Below are positions 25,206 to 33,714 of a stretch of 64,000 nt of DNA, piece after piece. The position numbers and the translations under genes were made by a program. This DNA is from Clostridia bacterium (GTDB lineage: Bacteria > Bacillota > Clostridia > Oscillospirales > Acutalibacteraceae). The stretch covers positions 1-64,000 of the forward strand of contig JAFQSP010000003.1 in assembly GCA_017409475.1 (NCBI GenBank). Direction: 5' to 3'. The notes under the pieces are model-generated. The model was not told where the DNA came from and ran no database searches. It worked only from the letters and a program-made list of their open reading frames with translations. The first letter of the stretch is position 1. Every line of letters begins with the position of its first letter.

Positions 25206-25234
25206 ATTTTAACCTGAATTAAGTAAATAGTCAA
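25206..25234 (-). promoter_or_regulatory. Sigma-A promoter of the DUF1292 gene
   Basis: Minus strand TTGACT (25229-25234) and TAAAAT (25206-25211) with 17 bp between. Confidence 0.75.
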
Positions 25235-25291
25235 TAGCTTTTTGATTTGTTTAAAATATACTAAAAAAATAATAAAAGTTGAAAAAAAGTG

Positions 25292-25320
25292 TTGACAAGT
25301 ACAAAAGGATATGTTATATT
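25292..25320 (+). promoter_or_regulatory. Strong sigma-A promoter of the four-repeat small RNA
   Basis: TTGACA and TATATT separated by 17 bp. No long reading frame follows; the transcript would be the repeat RNA ending at the hairpin at 25677-25711. Confidence 0.87.
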
Positions 25321-25420
25321 ATAGATGAACAGAAGAGAAGCTAATAAGCAACTCGAAGAAAAGAAAGGAATGATTCCGATGTACTGTGAATCACAATTTT
25401 TAGCAAAATAAACATTCCGA

Positions 25421-25652
25421 GGTGAGTCCAAAGAACTAAATAGGTGGTTGAACCACGTTACTTGAACAAATAATACTTTCGAAAAGGTGAGTCCAAAGAA
25501 AAGTTAAAACGGTTAAGACCGATGGTAATAGACCCTTTAAATATAATGAAATGGGTGAGTCCAAAGAACTAATTTAAACGGTAAAACCGATTAAAAATTA
25601 TTAATAACTTTGAAATGGGTGAGTCCAAAAAGAAAACGGGCGGTATGACCGC
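25421..25652 (+). repeat. Four direct repeats GGTGAGTCCAAAGAA plus hairpin
   Basis: The 15-nt core is identical in copies 1-3; copy 4 carries two extra A residues. Upstream flanks also agree (GAAATGG or GAAAAGG before the core in copies 2-4). Spacers share only the hairpin and are otherwise unalike. Confidence 0.9.
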
Positions 25653-25676
25653 TAATTAAAAAGTTAACATAGATTT

Positions 25677-25711
25677 AAAAAGAGCATTTGTAATAACAAA
25701 TGCTCTTTTTC
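25677..25711 (+). terminator. Terminator of the four-repeat RNA
   Basis: AAAAAGAGCATTTG and CAAATGCTCTTTTT form a perfect stem around TAATAA. Confidence 0.92.
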
Positions 25712-25807
25712 GCGCTCTCAGGATTTTTAAATCATAGTTGTTGTATCTAATTTGTCAGTTGCAAAACATTCAAATATATGACCATTTATTCATTTGGTCG
25801 CTTTTTC

Positions 25808-25836
25808 TTGACCGAATAGGATAAGTTTGGTATTAT
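25808..25836 (+). promoter_or_regulatory. Sigma-A promoter of the ArsP_2-like transporter gene
   Basis: TTGACC and TATTAT with a 17-bp spacer, 38 bp upstream of the start. Confidence 0.75.
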
Positions 25837-25874
25837 ATCTTGGTGAATAAATTTAAATCAACGGAAGTGATTTT

Positions 25875-26735
25875 ATGCTCGACGCCTTACTTGATGCGTT
25901 AATTGATTGTATAAAGATGCTGCCTATTCTTTATCTTGCCTATTTGCTTATGGAGCTTTTTGAACATCGCGCGGGGGAAAGGACCTGTCGAATCGTCTCA
26001 AAGGTCGGTCGAGCAGGTCCTATAGCCGGCTCGTTGCTCGGACTTGTTCCTCAGTGCGGTTTTTCGGGAGCGGTAGCTGGTTTTTTTGCCGCAGGGATTG
26101 TCACCCTTGGTACAGTTTTTGCCGTGTTTATAGCTACTTCTGACGAAATGCTGCCGATACTTCTTTCGTCAAAAATCGAAATGGCTACAATACTGAAAAT
26201 TCTTTCTATCAAATTTATTGGCGGCGTTATAATCGGCTTTATTGTCGATATTTTCTATCGTAAAAGGAAGCATGACCATCACCACGGAGATTGTGCGCAT
26301 AAGGATATTCACACCCTTTGCGAAAGAGAACATTGTTCATGCCATGAGCAGAACGTTTTTTTATCAGCTCTTATTCATTCATTAAAGGTCTTTTTAATGA
26401 TTTTCGGTGTTACTCTTGCGCTTAATCTTATTTTCGCATACGGTGGCGAAGAGGTGCTTAAAAATTTTGTGCTTAATAAGCCGATTTTAGCCGAAATGAC
26501 GGTTGGACTTATCGGACTTATTCCGAATTGCTCGGCATCGGTGCTTATCACCAATCTTTACGTAGGCGGTGCAATTTCGGTCGGTGCCATGATGGCCGGA
26601 CTGATGGCGAATGCAGGGGTTGGTCTTATCGTACTTTTTCGCCTTAATAAAAATCTCAGCCGGAACATTTTAATCACTGTTTTACTTTATGTATTCGGCG
26701 TTCTGGGTGGAATTGTCACAGGATTTGTATTTTAA
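25875..26735 (+). CDS. Putative manganese/arsenic efflux permease (ArsP_2 family)
   Basis: This 286-residue membrane protein has about eight helices in two similar halves. Each half carries a related pore motif: GLVPQCGFSGAVAG in the first and GLIPNCSASVLIT in the second. Between them is a cytoplasmic loop rich in metal-binding residues (KHDHHHGDC and CEREHCSCHE). The family is annotated as putative manganese transporter or arsenic efflux protein, without firm biochemistry for this branch. The His/Cys loop supports a metal substrate. It is followed 27 bp later by another membrane-protein gene. Confidence 0.75.
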   Translation: MLDALLDALIDCIKMLPILYLAYLLMELFEHRAGERTCRIVSKVGRAGPIAGSLLGLVPQCGFSGAVAGFFAAGIVTLGTVFAVFIATSDEMLPILLSSKIEMATILKILSIKFIGGVIIGFIVDIFYRKRKHDHHHGDCAHKDIHTLCEREHCSCHEQNVFLSALIHSLKVFLMIFGVTLALNLIFAYGGEEVLKNFVLNKPILAEMTVGLIGLIPNCSASVLITNLYVGGAISVGAMMAGLMANAGVGLIVLFRLNKNLSRNILITVLLYVFGVLGGIVTGFVF

Positions 26736-26762
26736 CGGTCGCTTAATCGAGATATAGAAGAG

Positions 26763-27428
26763 ATGAAAAAGAAATTTTACTGCGAAGTGTCCTATCTAAT
26801 GGGACTTGTGCTTTTGGCATTTGGAGCTTCGCTAATGACAAGGGCGGATTTCGGCCTATCAATGATAGTAGCACCTGCATTTATAATGTCAAAGTTTTTT
26901 AGTTTTATGACCTTTGGTATGGCGGAATATCTGTTTCAGGCAATTTTGCTGGTTTTGCTTGTTATATTCGTGCAAAGATTTAAGTTTACATACCTTTTAT
27001 CCTTTTTTACCGCTGTGCTTTATGGAATCATGCTTGATGGTTATCTTTATCTTCTTTCATTTTTGGGCGAAATCAATATCGTGGTTAGGATATCGTTCTA
27101 CCTCGTCGGCTTGTTCACAACCTCGCTTGGCGTAGCGTTTATGTTTCATACATATTTATCGGCCGAGGTATATGAGCTGTTTGTAAAAGAGGCGACCGAA
27201 AGATTTGGTTGGAAGTTAGGCGTTGTAAAAACAACATATGATGTTATGAGCTTTGTTTTGGCGGTTGTAATGTCGTTTGTGTTTTTCGGTTTCGGCCATT
27301 TCAAAGGAATAGGGCTGGGTACCCTTATTTGCGCTCTTGTTAACGGAAAACTAATAAGTACGTTTGGCTCCTTGCTTGAAAAAAGATACGAGTTTGTCGA
27401 CCTCTTTCCGCTACGTAAATATTTTTAA
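26763..27428 (+). CDS. YczE/YitT-like membrane protein (DUF6198 type)
   Basis: This 221-residue protein has five or six membrane helices. The N-terminal YLMGLVLLAFGASLMTRADFGLSM pattern and later GLGTLICALVNGKLI match the YczE/YyaS/YitT-like group, which has no proven function. It is probably co-transcribed with the upstream permease. The start follows GAAGAG. Confidence 0.7.
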   Translation: MKKKFYCEVSYLMGLVLLAFGASLMTRADFGLSMIVAPAFIMSKFFSFMTFGMAEYLFQAILLVLLVIFVQRFKFTYLLSFFTAVLYGIMLDGYLYLLSFLGEINIVVRISFYLVGLFTTSLGVAFMFHTYLSAEVYELFVKEATERFGWKLGVVKTTYDVMSFVLAVVMSFVFFGFGHFKGIGLGTLICALVNGKLISTFGSLLEKRYEFVDLFPLRKYF

Positions 27429-27432
27429 ACCT

Positions 27433-27495
27433 AATAAGTCATTATTATCAGTTCAATTTGTACAATAAATTAGGATAATAATGGCTTATTTTTAT
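27433..27495 (+). terminator. Terminator of the two-gene membrane protein operon
   Basis: AATAAGTCATTATTATC pairs with GGATAATAATGGCTTATT across a 23-nt loop and is followed by TTTTATT. Confidence 0.7.
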
Positions 27496-27508
27496 TATAA
27501 AAAAATGA

Positions 27509-27537
27509 TTGACTGTTATTTTGTGATGTGTTAAACT
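27509..27537 (+). promoter_or_regulatory. Promoter of the guaB-fhs transcript
   Basis: TTGACT and TAAACT with 17 bp between, placed so that transcription would start at the 5' edge of the riboswitch. Confidence 0.6.
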
Positions 27538-27546
27538 ATTATACAA

Positions 27547-27624
27547 GGTTTTCCGCTACTGACGGAATGTGATTTAACACAATGAAACGGAAAACACTAT
27601 ATATTATTGCCGACCGTCTGGGCA
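27547..27624 (+). promoter_or_regulatory. ZTP riboswitch (pfl motif) upstream of guaB
   Basis: The first helix is closed by GTTTTCCG (27548-27555) and CGGAAAAC (27588-27595), holding ACTGACGGAATGTG with a small internal hairpin. A short linker leads to the diagnostic 3' block CCGACCGTCTGGGCA at 27610-27624. These match the two-domain ZTP/ZMP riboswitch, which senses shortage of 10-formyl-tetrahydrofolate. The target genes here, IMP dehydrogenase and formate-THF ligase, fit purine and one-carbon control. The GGGCA also forms the start of the downstream terminator stem, so ligand binding would prevent termination. Confidence 0.88.
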
Positions 27625-27672
27625 GAACTACCTTTTTTTAAAAGAGAGATTGGGTAGCTCTGTCTATTTTTG
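27623..27672 (+). terminator. Riboswitch-controlled terminator upstream of guaB
   Basis: GCAGAACTACC and GGGTAGCTCTGT pair across an A/T-rich loop and are followed by CTATTTTTG. The 5' arm overlaps the last bases of the ZTP aptamer, making the two structures mutually exclusive. Confidence 0.8.
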
Positions 27673-27792
27673 TATAGACATTTACCTAATTTTTTTAAAG
27701 GAAGGTTGGTTTTATACAAAGATGGACTGTACGGCCGATAATATGGAATTTCAAATTATGATTTTATATAAAAATCAAAGGGAGAGAATATT

Positions 27793-29295
27793 ATGGCTTA
27801 TTATTTTAAGGAACAGTCACACACTTTTAACGAGTACCTTTTGGTACCCGGTTATTCATCGAGCGAATGTATACCCGATAACGTTTCGCTCAAAACTCCT
27901 CTTACCCGCTTTAAGAAGGGTGAAGAACCGTCAATTACAATGAATATTCCGCTTGTTTCCGCAATCATGCAATCGGTTTCAGGCGACCGCCTCGCAGTAG
28001 CGCTTGCTCAGGAAGGTGGCGTGTCCTTTATTTACGGCTCACAGTCGATTGAGGACGAAGCCGCTATGGTTGCACGAGTAAAGGGATATAAAGCAGGCTT
28101 TGTAAAGAGCGATTCAAATATTCGCCCTGACCAGACACTTGCCGATGTTCTCGAACTTAAGGAGCGTACAGGTCATTCAACCGTTGCTGTTACCGAGGAT
28201 GGAACAGCCGAGGGTAAGCTTGTCGGTATCGTTACAGGACGCGACTACCGTGTTAGCCGTATGAACGGCGACGAAAAGGTTGAAACCTTTATGACCCCGC
28301 TTTCAAAGCTCGTTACAGCTCCTGAAGGAACAACACTTAAAGAAGCTAACGACATCATCTGGGATAATAAGCTCAATTCACTTCCTATCGTTGATAAAAA
28401 CGGACGTCTCTGCTCATTTGTATTCCGCAAGGACTATGACCAGCACAAGAAGAATCCGAGAGAGCTTCTCGACACTAATAAGAGCTATGTTGTCGGCGCA
28501 GGAATTAACACCCGCGATTATGCCGAGCGTATTCCCGCGCTCGTTGCCGCAGGTGCTGATGTTCTATGTATAGACTCATCCGAGGGCTTTTCTGAATGGC
28601 AGAAGCGTACAATCGAATGGGTACGCGAAACCTATGGCGATAGCGTAAAGATTGGTGCAGGTAACGTAGTTGACGCCGAAGGATTCCGTTTTCTTGCCGA
28701 TTGCGGAGCCGACTTTATAAAGGTTGGTATCGGCGGCGGTTCAATTTGTATCACCCGCGAAACAAAGGGTATCGGTCGTGGCCAGGCAACCGCACTTATC
28801 GAGGTTTGCAAGGCTCGTGACGAATATTTTGAAGAAACCGGAATATATGTTCCTGTCGGCTCCGACGGAGGCATTGTTCACGATCATCATATTACTCTTG
28901 CTCTTGCTATGGGCGCCGATTTTGTAATGCTCGGCCGTTACTTTGCACGTTTTGAAGAGAGCCCGTCAGCAAAGGTTAACGTCAACGGTACTCTCATGAA
29001 GGAATACTGGGGCGAAGGCTCGAATAGAGCAAGAAACTGGCAGCGTTATGACCTCGGCGGCTCATCAAAGCTATCATTCGAGGAAGGCGTTGACTCATAC
29101 GTACCTTACGCAGGAAAACTGTCCGACAATGTTCAGCAGACACTTGCAAAGGTTCGCTCAACAATGTGCAACTGTGGTGCTTTAAGCATTCCTGAGCTTC
29201 AGGATAAGGCAAGACTTACACTCGTTTCATCGGTAAGTATTGTCGAGGGCGGAGCCCACGACGTAGTGCTCAAAACTGCTAATAAACAGGTTTAA
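27793..29295 (+). CDS. guaB: IMP dehydrogenase, Tritrichomonas-like type
   Basis: This 500-residue enzyme oxidises IMP to XMP with NAD, the committed step to GMP. The TIM barrel is interrupted by a CBS pair (about residues 100-220). The catalytic Cys is in [15 protein letters not shown]; the flap carries [16 protein letters not shown] with the Arg-Tyr dyad, and [12 protein letters not shown] precedes it. From memory the sequence is strikingly close along its whole length to the enzyme of the protist Tritrichomonas foetus (shared [31 protein letters not shown]), and unlike usual bacterial GuaB with GPGSICTTR. It sits behind a ZTP riboswitch and before fhs. AGGGAGAG precedes the ATG. Confidence 0.93.
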   Translation: MAYYFKEQSHTFNEYLLVPGYSSSECIPDNVSLKTPLTRFKKGEEPSITMNIPLVSAIMQSVSGDRLAVALAQEGGVSFIYGSQSIEDEAAMVARVKGYKAGFVKSDSNIRPDQTLADVLELKERTGHSTVAVTEDGTAEGKLVGIVTGRDYRVSRMNGDEKVETFMTPLSKLVTAPEGTTLKEANDIIWDNKLNSLPIVDKNGRLCSFVFRKDYDQHKKNPRELLDTNKSYVVGAGINTRDYAERIPALVAAGADVLCIDSSEGFSEWQKRTIEWVRETYGDSVKIGAGNVVDAEGFRFLADCGADFIKVGIGGGSICITRETKGIGRGQATALIEVCKARDEYFEETGIYVPVGSDGGIVHDHHITLALAMGADFVMLGRYFARFEESPSAKVNVNGTLMKEYWGEGSNRARNWQRYDLGGSSKLSFEEGVDSYVPYAGKLSDNVQQTLAKVRSTMCNCGALSIPELQDKARLTLVSSVSIVEGGAHDVVLKTANKQV

Positions 29296-29364
29296 ACCTT
29301 TTTTGTAAAAAGGGTTTAACACCTTTTTATAAAAAATTTAAACAAAAAAGGGAGCAGATGAAAA

Positions 29365-31038
29365 ATGATAAAAACGGATATCGAAATAGCACAGTCAATT
29401 GAAATGCAGCCGATTGCCGAAATTGCAAAGGTTGCAGGCGTTGATGACAAGTATATCGAACAGTACGGTCGATATAAGGCAAAGGTTGATTATTCGCTTT
29501 TAAACGAGAGTAAGCGCGATAACGGAAAGCTTATTCTTGTAACTGCAATTACTCCTACACCTGCAGGCGAAGGAAAAACTACTACTACAATCGGTCTTGC
29601 CGACGGAATGAAGAGAATTGGTAAGAATGTTGTTGTTGCTCTTCGCGAGCCCTCACTTGGACCTGTTTTCGGTGTAAAGGGCGGCGCAGCAGGCGGCGGC
29701 TATGCACAGGTAGTACCGATGGAGGATATTAACCTTCACTTTACAGGTGACTTCCACGCAATCGGCGCAGCAAACAATCTTCTCGCAGCTATGCTCGATA
29801 ACCACATTTATCAGGGAAATGCTCTTAATATAGACCCGCGCAGAATTACTTGGAAGCGCTGTGTCGATATGAATGACCGTCAGCTTCGCTTTGTAACCGA
29901 CGGTCTCGGCGGAAGAGTAAACGGTGTGCCCCGTGAGGACGGCTACGATATTACCGTTGCTTCCGAAATCATGGCAGTATTCTGCCTCTCAAAGTCAATC
30001 ACCGACCTTAAGGAACGTCTTTCGCGTATCGTTGTCGGCTATACTTATGACGAAAAGCCGGTTACAGCAGGTGACCTTAACGCAGTTGGCGCTATGACCG
30101 CTCTCTTAAAGGACGCATTAAAGCCGAATCTCGTTCAGACACTCGAAGGAACTCCTGCCTTTGTTCACGGCGGACCTTTTGCTAATATTGCCCACGGATG
30201 TAACTCTGTGATCGCTACAAGAATGGCTATGAAGCTTGGCGACTACGCTGTTACAGAGGCTGGCTTCGGAGCCGACCTCGGCGCAGAAAAGTTTCTCGAC
30301 ATTAAATGCCGTATGGCAGGACTTACTCCTAGCGCAGTAGTCATCGTTGCTACCGTTCGTGCTCTTAAAATGCATGGCGGCCTCGCAAAAACCGAGCTCG
30401 GAAACGAAAATCTTGAAGCACTCGAAAACGGAATTCCTAATCTTCTCCGTCACGTTTCGAATATTAAGAATGTTTATAAACTGCCTTCTGTTGTTGCAGT
30501 TAACCGTTTCCCCACCGACACCGATGCCGAAATCGAGCTTATCATCAATAAGTGCAAGGAACTCGGCGTAAACGTTGTACTTTCTACCGTTTGGGCAGAA
30601 GGTGGCAAGGGCGGCGAAGAACTTGCAAAAGAGGTTGTACGCCTTTGCGAAGAGGAAAAGGGTGACTTTACCTTCTCATATGAGCTCGACGGAACAATCG
30701 AGGATAAAATTCTCGCCGTTACTAAAAAGGTTTACGGCGGCGTTGATATTAACGTAACCCCGCAGGCAAAGAAGGAAATCGACCGTTTAACCGCACTTGG
30801 CTTTGATAAAATGCCTATCTGCGTAGCAAAGACACAGTATTCCTTCTCTGACGATATGACAAAGCTCGGAGCTCCCGAAAACTTTACAATCACAGTTAAG
30901 AATGTAAAGGTTTCAGCAGGTGCAGGATTTGTCGTTGTACTTACAGGCGACATTATGACAATGCCTGGTCTGCCGAAGGTTCCAGCCGCAGAAAAGATTG
31001 ACGTTGACGAAAACGGAAAAATCAGCGGATTATTCTGA
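29365..31038 (+). CDS. fhs: Formate--tetrahydrofolate ligase
   Basis: This 557-residue enzyme makes 10-formyl-THF from formate, ATP and THF for purine synthesis and acetogenesis-type one-carbon flow. The P-loop is [16 protein letters not shown] near residue 60; other signatures are [23 protein letters not shown] (folate/formate site), [15 protein letters not shown] and [17 protein letters not shown] small A/T-rich hairpin separates it from guaB (69 bp gap), so it is probably in the ZTP-controlled transcript. GGGAGCAG precedes the ATG. Confidence 0.95.
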   Translation: MIKTDIEIAQSIEMQPIAEIAKVAGVDDKYIEQYGRYKAKVDYSLLNESKRDNGKLILVTAITPTPAGEGKTTTTIGLADGMKRIGKNVVVALREPSLGPVFGVKGGAAGGGYAQVVPMEDINLHFTGDFHAIGAANNLLAAMLDNHIYQGNALNIDPRRITWKRCVDMNDRQLRFVTDGLGGRVNGVPREDGYDITVASEIMAVFCLSKSITDLKERLSRIVVGYTYDEKPVTAGDLNAVGAMTALLKDALKPNLVQTLEGTPAFVHGGPFANIAHGCNSVIATRMAMKLGDYAVTEAGFGADLGAEKFLDIKCRMAGLTPSAVVIVATVRALKMHGGLAKTELGNENLEALENGIPNLLRHVSNIKNVYKLPSVVAVNRFPTDTDAEIELIINKCKELGVNVVLSTVWAEGGKGGEELAKEVVRLCEEEKGDFTFSYELDGTIEDKILAVTKKVYGGVDINVTPQAKKEIDRLTALGFDKMPICVAKTQYSFSDDMTKLGAPENFTITVKNVKVSAGAGFVVVLTGDIMTMPGLPKVPAAEKIDVDENGKISGLF

Positions 31039-31066
31039 TTATAAAAAGGAATTAGAAATTTAGATA

Positions 31067-31095
31067 TTGACAAATAAAATGCCGCATAATATAAT
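31067..31095 (+). promoter_or_regulatory. Sigma-A promoter of the valine T-box operon
   Basis: Consensus TTGACA (31067-31072) and TATAAT (31090-31095) with a 17-bp spacer. Confidence 0.9.
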
Positions 31096-31116
31096 AAATT
31101 GTATATCAATAATAAA

Positions 31117-31396
31117 AGCTTTGACGAAGAGAGCATGGGTGAACAATTTTACAGAGAAGCGGCGTTTGGTGCGAGCCGCCGAATAATAACCCGATGCCGT
31201 AGCTTCTGAGCTGAGAGGAAGAAAGCTGTTTTTACTTGGGCGATTAGAACCTCTCCGTGACTGCCGCGTAAGAGCATATGGGTTGTTTGACCCTGAGTGG
31301 CGATTTTTTAATCGCAATTTGAGTGGTACCGCGGGTTTTGTATCAGTTACACGGCTCGTCTCAAAGTATTTTATCTTTGGGACGGGCTTTTTTACG
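31117..31396 (+). promoter_or_regulatory. T-box leader, valine (GTA) specifier
   Basis: The T-box sequence TGAGTGGTACCGCGG is at 31320-31334. Stem I base pairs AGCT/AGCT and GAAG/CTTC enclose the specifier loop, whose 5' side is AGAGA; GCATGGGT pairs with ACCCGATGC above it. The 3' side of the loop reads CGTAG, so the specifier is GTA (31199-31201), valine. The terminator is at about 31354-31395 (GCTCGTCTCAAAG with CTTTGGGACGGGC, then T run). Uncharged tRNA-Val would favour antitermination and switch on the acyl-CoA ligase, VOR and ilvE genes. Confidence 0.92.
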
Positions 31397-31418
31397 TCCC
31401 TGAATGGAGAAAGAGGAT

Positions 31419-33704
31419 ATGCATAACATTGCAGGACTTGATTTAAAAATCAAGGAAATGGCGCGCAGAATTTACGAATTGCGCGAAATCGAAAATTTAA
31501 CAACAGCACAAATGGCTGAAAAAACGGGAGTCAGTGAGCAGGAGTATATCAATTGCGAAAACGGACTTCAGGATCTCAATTTCGCCTTTATTTATCGTTG
31601 TGCCCTTGCCTTTAATGTTGACGTAACCGATATTATCGAGGGAAAGAGCCCAACTCTTAAATCATACACAGTAACCAAAAAGGGCGAAGGTCAAAAGATT
31701 GAGCAGGCGCATGGTATGATTTACTATAATCTTGCAGCAGCCTTCCGTAACCGAATTGCCGAGCCGCTTTACGTTTGCAGTAAATATAGCGAAGAAGCGC
31801 AAAATCGCGAAATCGAGCTTACAAGCCACGCCGGTCAGGAATGTGACATCATAATTGACGGTCATCTTATGGTTCAAATTGGCGAACATAAGGAGATTTT
31901 AGGCCCCGGCGACAGTATTTATTACGATAGCTCGTCACCACACGGAATGATAGCCGTTAACGGTGCCGATTGCCATTTTTACGCAATCGTTTTGAACCCG
32001 ACAGGCGAGCCTGTCCCCGAGCTTCAAAAGCAGCTACCCCTTTCAACAAAGCCGCGCGAGAGAGACCCTCAGCAGCGCGTGTATAAGAAATTTATCGAAA
32101 GGGTAGAGGACGATAACGGCACACCTATTTCAATCAGTTTCAAGAATACCGATAATTTCAACTTTGCCTTCGACGTCGTCGACGAAATCGCGAACAAAAC
32201 CCCCGATAAATTGGCAATGTTACATATTTCCCGCGACAAAACAGAACGTAGAATCACCTTTAAGGATGTAAAGAGACATTCGTCGCAGGCAGCTAATTAT
32301 TTCAAGTCGCTCGGAATTAAAAAAGGCGACCGAGTAATGCTTATTTTAAAGCGTCACTACCAGTATTGGTACGCAATAATCGGACTCAATAAGCTTGGCG
32401 CAATCGCAATTCCTGCACCCAATCAGCTTCAGGAGCATGACCTTGATTATCGCTTCAAGTCGGCGGGAGTAAAGGCGATTATCTGTACAGCCGACGGCGA
32501 CGTAGCCAATCAGGTTGATTTAGCGGCAAAGAATTGTCCGACCCTTGAACATAAAATTATCGTTAACGGAAATAAAGAGGGTTGGCGTAATTTCGATGAC
32601 GAAATGGCGCTTTTCAGCTCCCATTACGATAGAACAGAGGATGCTCCCGGCGGAGACGACCTTATGCTAATGTTCTTTACCTCGGGTACTACAGGTTATC
32701 CGAAGATTGCCGCACATAATTATAAATATGCGCTTGGTCATTTCCATACGGCTAAATATTGGCACAATGTTGACCCCGAAGGATTGCATTTCACAATCTC
32801 GGATACAGGTTGGGCAAAGTCAATGTGGGGTAAGCTTTACGGCCAGTGGCTATGCGAAGCGGCTACATTTGTTTATGACTTCGACCGCTTTGATGCGGCG
32901 GATATTTTACCGATGTTCGAAAAGTATAAGATTACTACATTCTGCGCACCGCCTACAATGTTACGTATGATGATAAAGCAGGATATTTCAAAGTACGATT
33001 TTAGCTCGGTTAAGCATATGACAACGGCGGGAGAAGCCCTCAACCCCGAGGTTTACCGCCAATTCGAAAAGGCAACCGGACTTCAAATTCTTGAAGGCTT
33101 CGGTCAAACCGAGAGCACAATGATTATCGGAAATATGACCGGTGCCGACCATAAAATCGGCTCAATGGGTAAGCCTGCTCCTATTTATGACGTTAAACTC
33201 GTTGATTCTGACGGAAATGAAGTTCCTGTCGGCGAAAACGGAGAAATCGTAGTTAATGTTTCAAACGGAGTGCCTTGCGGTCTCTTTACCGGATATTATA
33301 ATGACGAAGAAAAGACAAAAGAGGTCTGGTACGACGGTTATTACCATACGGGCGACGTTGCTTGGCGTGACGAGGACGGTTTCTATTGGTACGTTGGACG
33401 TGCCGATGACGTAATCAAGTCATCGGGCTACCGAATCGGACCCTTCGAAATTGAAAGCGTTATTATGGAGCTTCCGTACGTGCTCGAATGTGGCGTTTCA
33501 GCCGCACCCGATGAGGTACGCGGCCAGGTTGTTAAGGCAAGCATCGTACTCGTAAAGGGTACCGAGCCGAGCGACGAGCTAAAAAAAGAAATTCAGGACT
33601 ATGTCAAAAAGCATACTGCGCCGTATAAATATCCGCGTATAGTTGAATTTAAGGACGAATTGCCAAAGACAATCAGCGGAAAAATTCAGCGCAATAAGCT
33701 GTAA
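31419..33704 (+). CDS. HTH-cupin-acyl-CoA synthetase fusion protein
   Basis: Three-part protein of 761 residues. Residues ~10-70 form an XRE-type helix-turn-helix (LREIENLTTAQMAEKTGVSEQEY), ~110-185 a cupin barrel (GQECDIIIDGHLMVQIGE, LGPGDSIYYDSSSPHGM), and ~215-761 an AMP-binding ligase with MFFTSGTTGYPK near 420, EGFGQTES, YYHTGD near 641, and the catalytic Lys region SGKIQRNKL at the end. The ligase should activate a carboxylic acid to its CoA thioester. Context (Val T-box, VOR, ilvE) suggests isobutyrate or another branched short-chain acid. The ATG at 31419 follows AAAGAGG. The sensor domains may regulate the enzyme or DNA. Confidence 0.88.
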   Translation: MHNIAGLDLKIKEMARRIYELREIENLTTAQMAEKTGVSEQEYINCENGLQDLNFAFIYRCALAFNVDVTDIIEGKSPTLKSYTVTKKGEGQKIEQAHGMIYYNLAAAFRNRIAEPLYVCSKYSEEAQNREIELTSHAGQECDIIIDGHLMVQIGEHKEILGPGDSIYYDSSSPHGMIAVNGADCHFYAIVLNPTGEPVPELQKQLPLSTKPRERDPQQRVYKKFIERVEDDNGTPISISFKNTDNFNFAFDVVDEIANKTPDKLAMLHISRDKTERRITFKDVKRHSSQAANYFKSLGIKKGDRVMLILKRHYQYWYAIIGLNKLGAIAIPAPNQLQEHDLDYRFKSAGVKAIICTADGDVANQVDLAAKNCPTLEHKIIVNGNKEGWRNFDDEMALFSSHYDRTEDAPGGDDLMLMFFTSGTTGYPKIAAHNYKYALGHFHTAKYWHNVDPEGLHFTISDTGWAKSMWGKLYGQWLCEAATFVYDFDRFDAADILPMFEKYKITTFCAPPTMLRMMIKQDISKYDFSSVKHMTTAGEALNPEVYRQFEKATGLQILEGFGQTESTMIIGNMTGADHKIGSMGKPAPIYDVKLVDSDGNEVPVGENGEIVVNVSNGVPCGLFTGYYNDEEKTKEVWYDGYYHTGDVAWRDEDGFYWYVGRADDVIKSSGYRIGPFEIESVIMELPYVLECGVSAAPDEVRGQVVKASIVLVKGTEPSDELKKEIQDYVKKHTAPYKYPRIVEFKDELPKTISGKIQRNKL

Positions 33705-33714
33705 GGTGAATGGA

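Larger units (their letters stand above)
25327..25711 (+). ncRNA. Unclassified ~385-nt RNA with four repeated modules
   Basis: A consensus promoter and a strong terminator delimit a transcript with no long frame. Four modules recur every 64-68 nt. Each starts with the near-invariant GGTGAGTCCAAAGAA (25421, 25486, 25554, 25618) and is followed 22-25 nt later by a small hairpin with a GGT/ACC stem (25444-25456, 25510-25521, 25579-25589, 25640-25652). Hairpin sequences vary while pairing is kept. A possible 13-codon mini-frame (MIPMYCESQFLAK) lies at 25370-25411 behind AAAGGA. The RNA class is unknown to me; GGTGA resembles a Shine-Dalgarno core, so ribosome or protein titration is conceivable. 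Confidence 0.7.

Noticed and set aside
25422-25650. Mini reading frames starting GTGAGTCCAAAG in each repeat (VSPKN and similar).
   Set aside because: The nucleotides are invariant with no synonymous change and the frames differ in length, so conservation is at RNA level.
25421-25652. Regularly spaced repeats that could be read as a CRISPR array.
   Set aside because: The repeats are only 15 nt, each spacer contains the same kind of hairpin, spacing follows the hairpin geometry, and no cas gene is near. A structured RNA explains it better.
27650-27943. Open frame covering the guaB leader and gene start.
   Set aside because: It runs through the riboswitch terminator and overlaps guaB in another frame, with no ribosome site.
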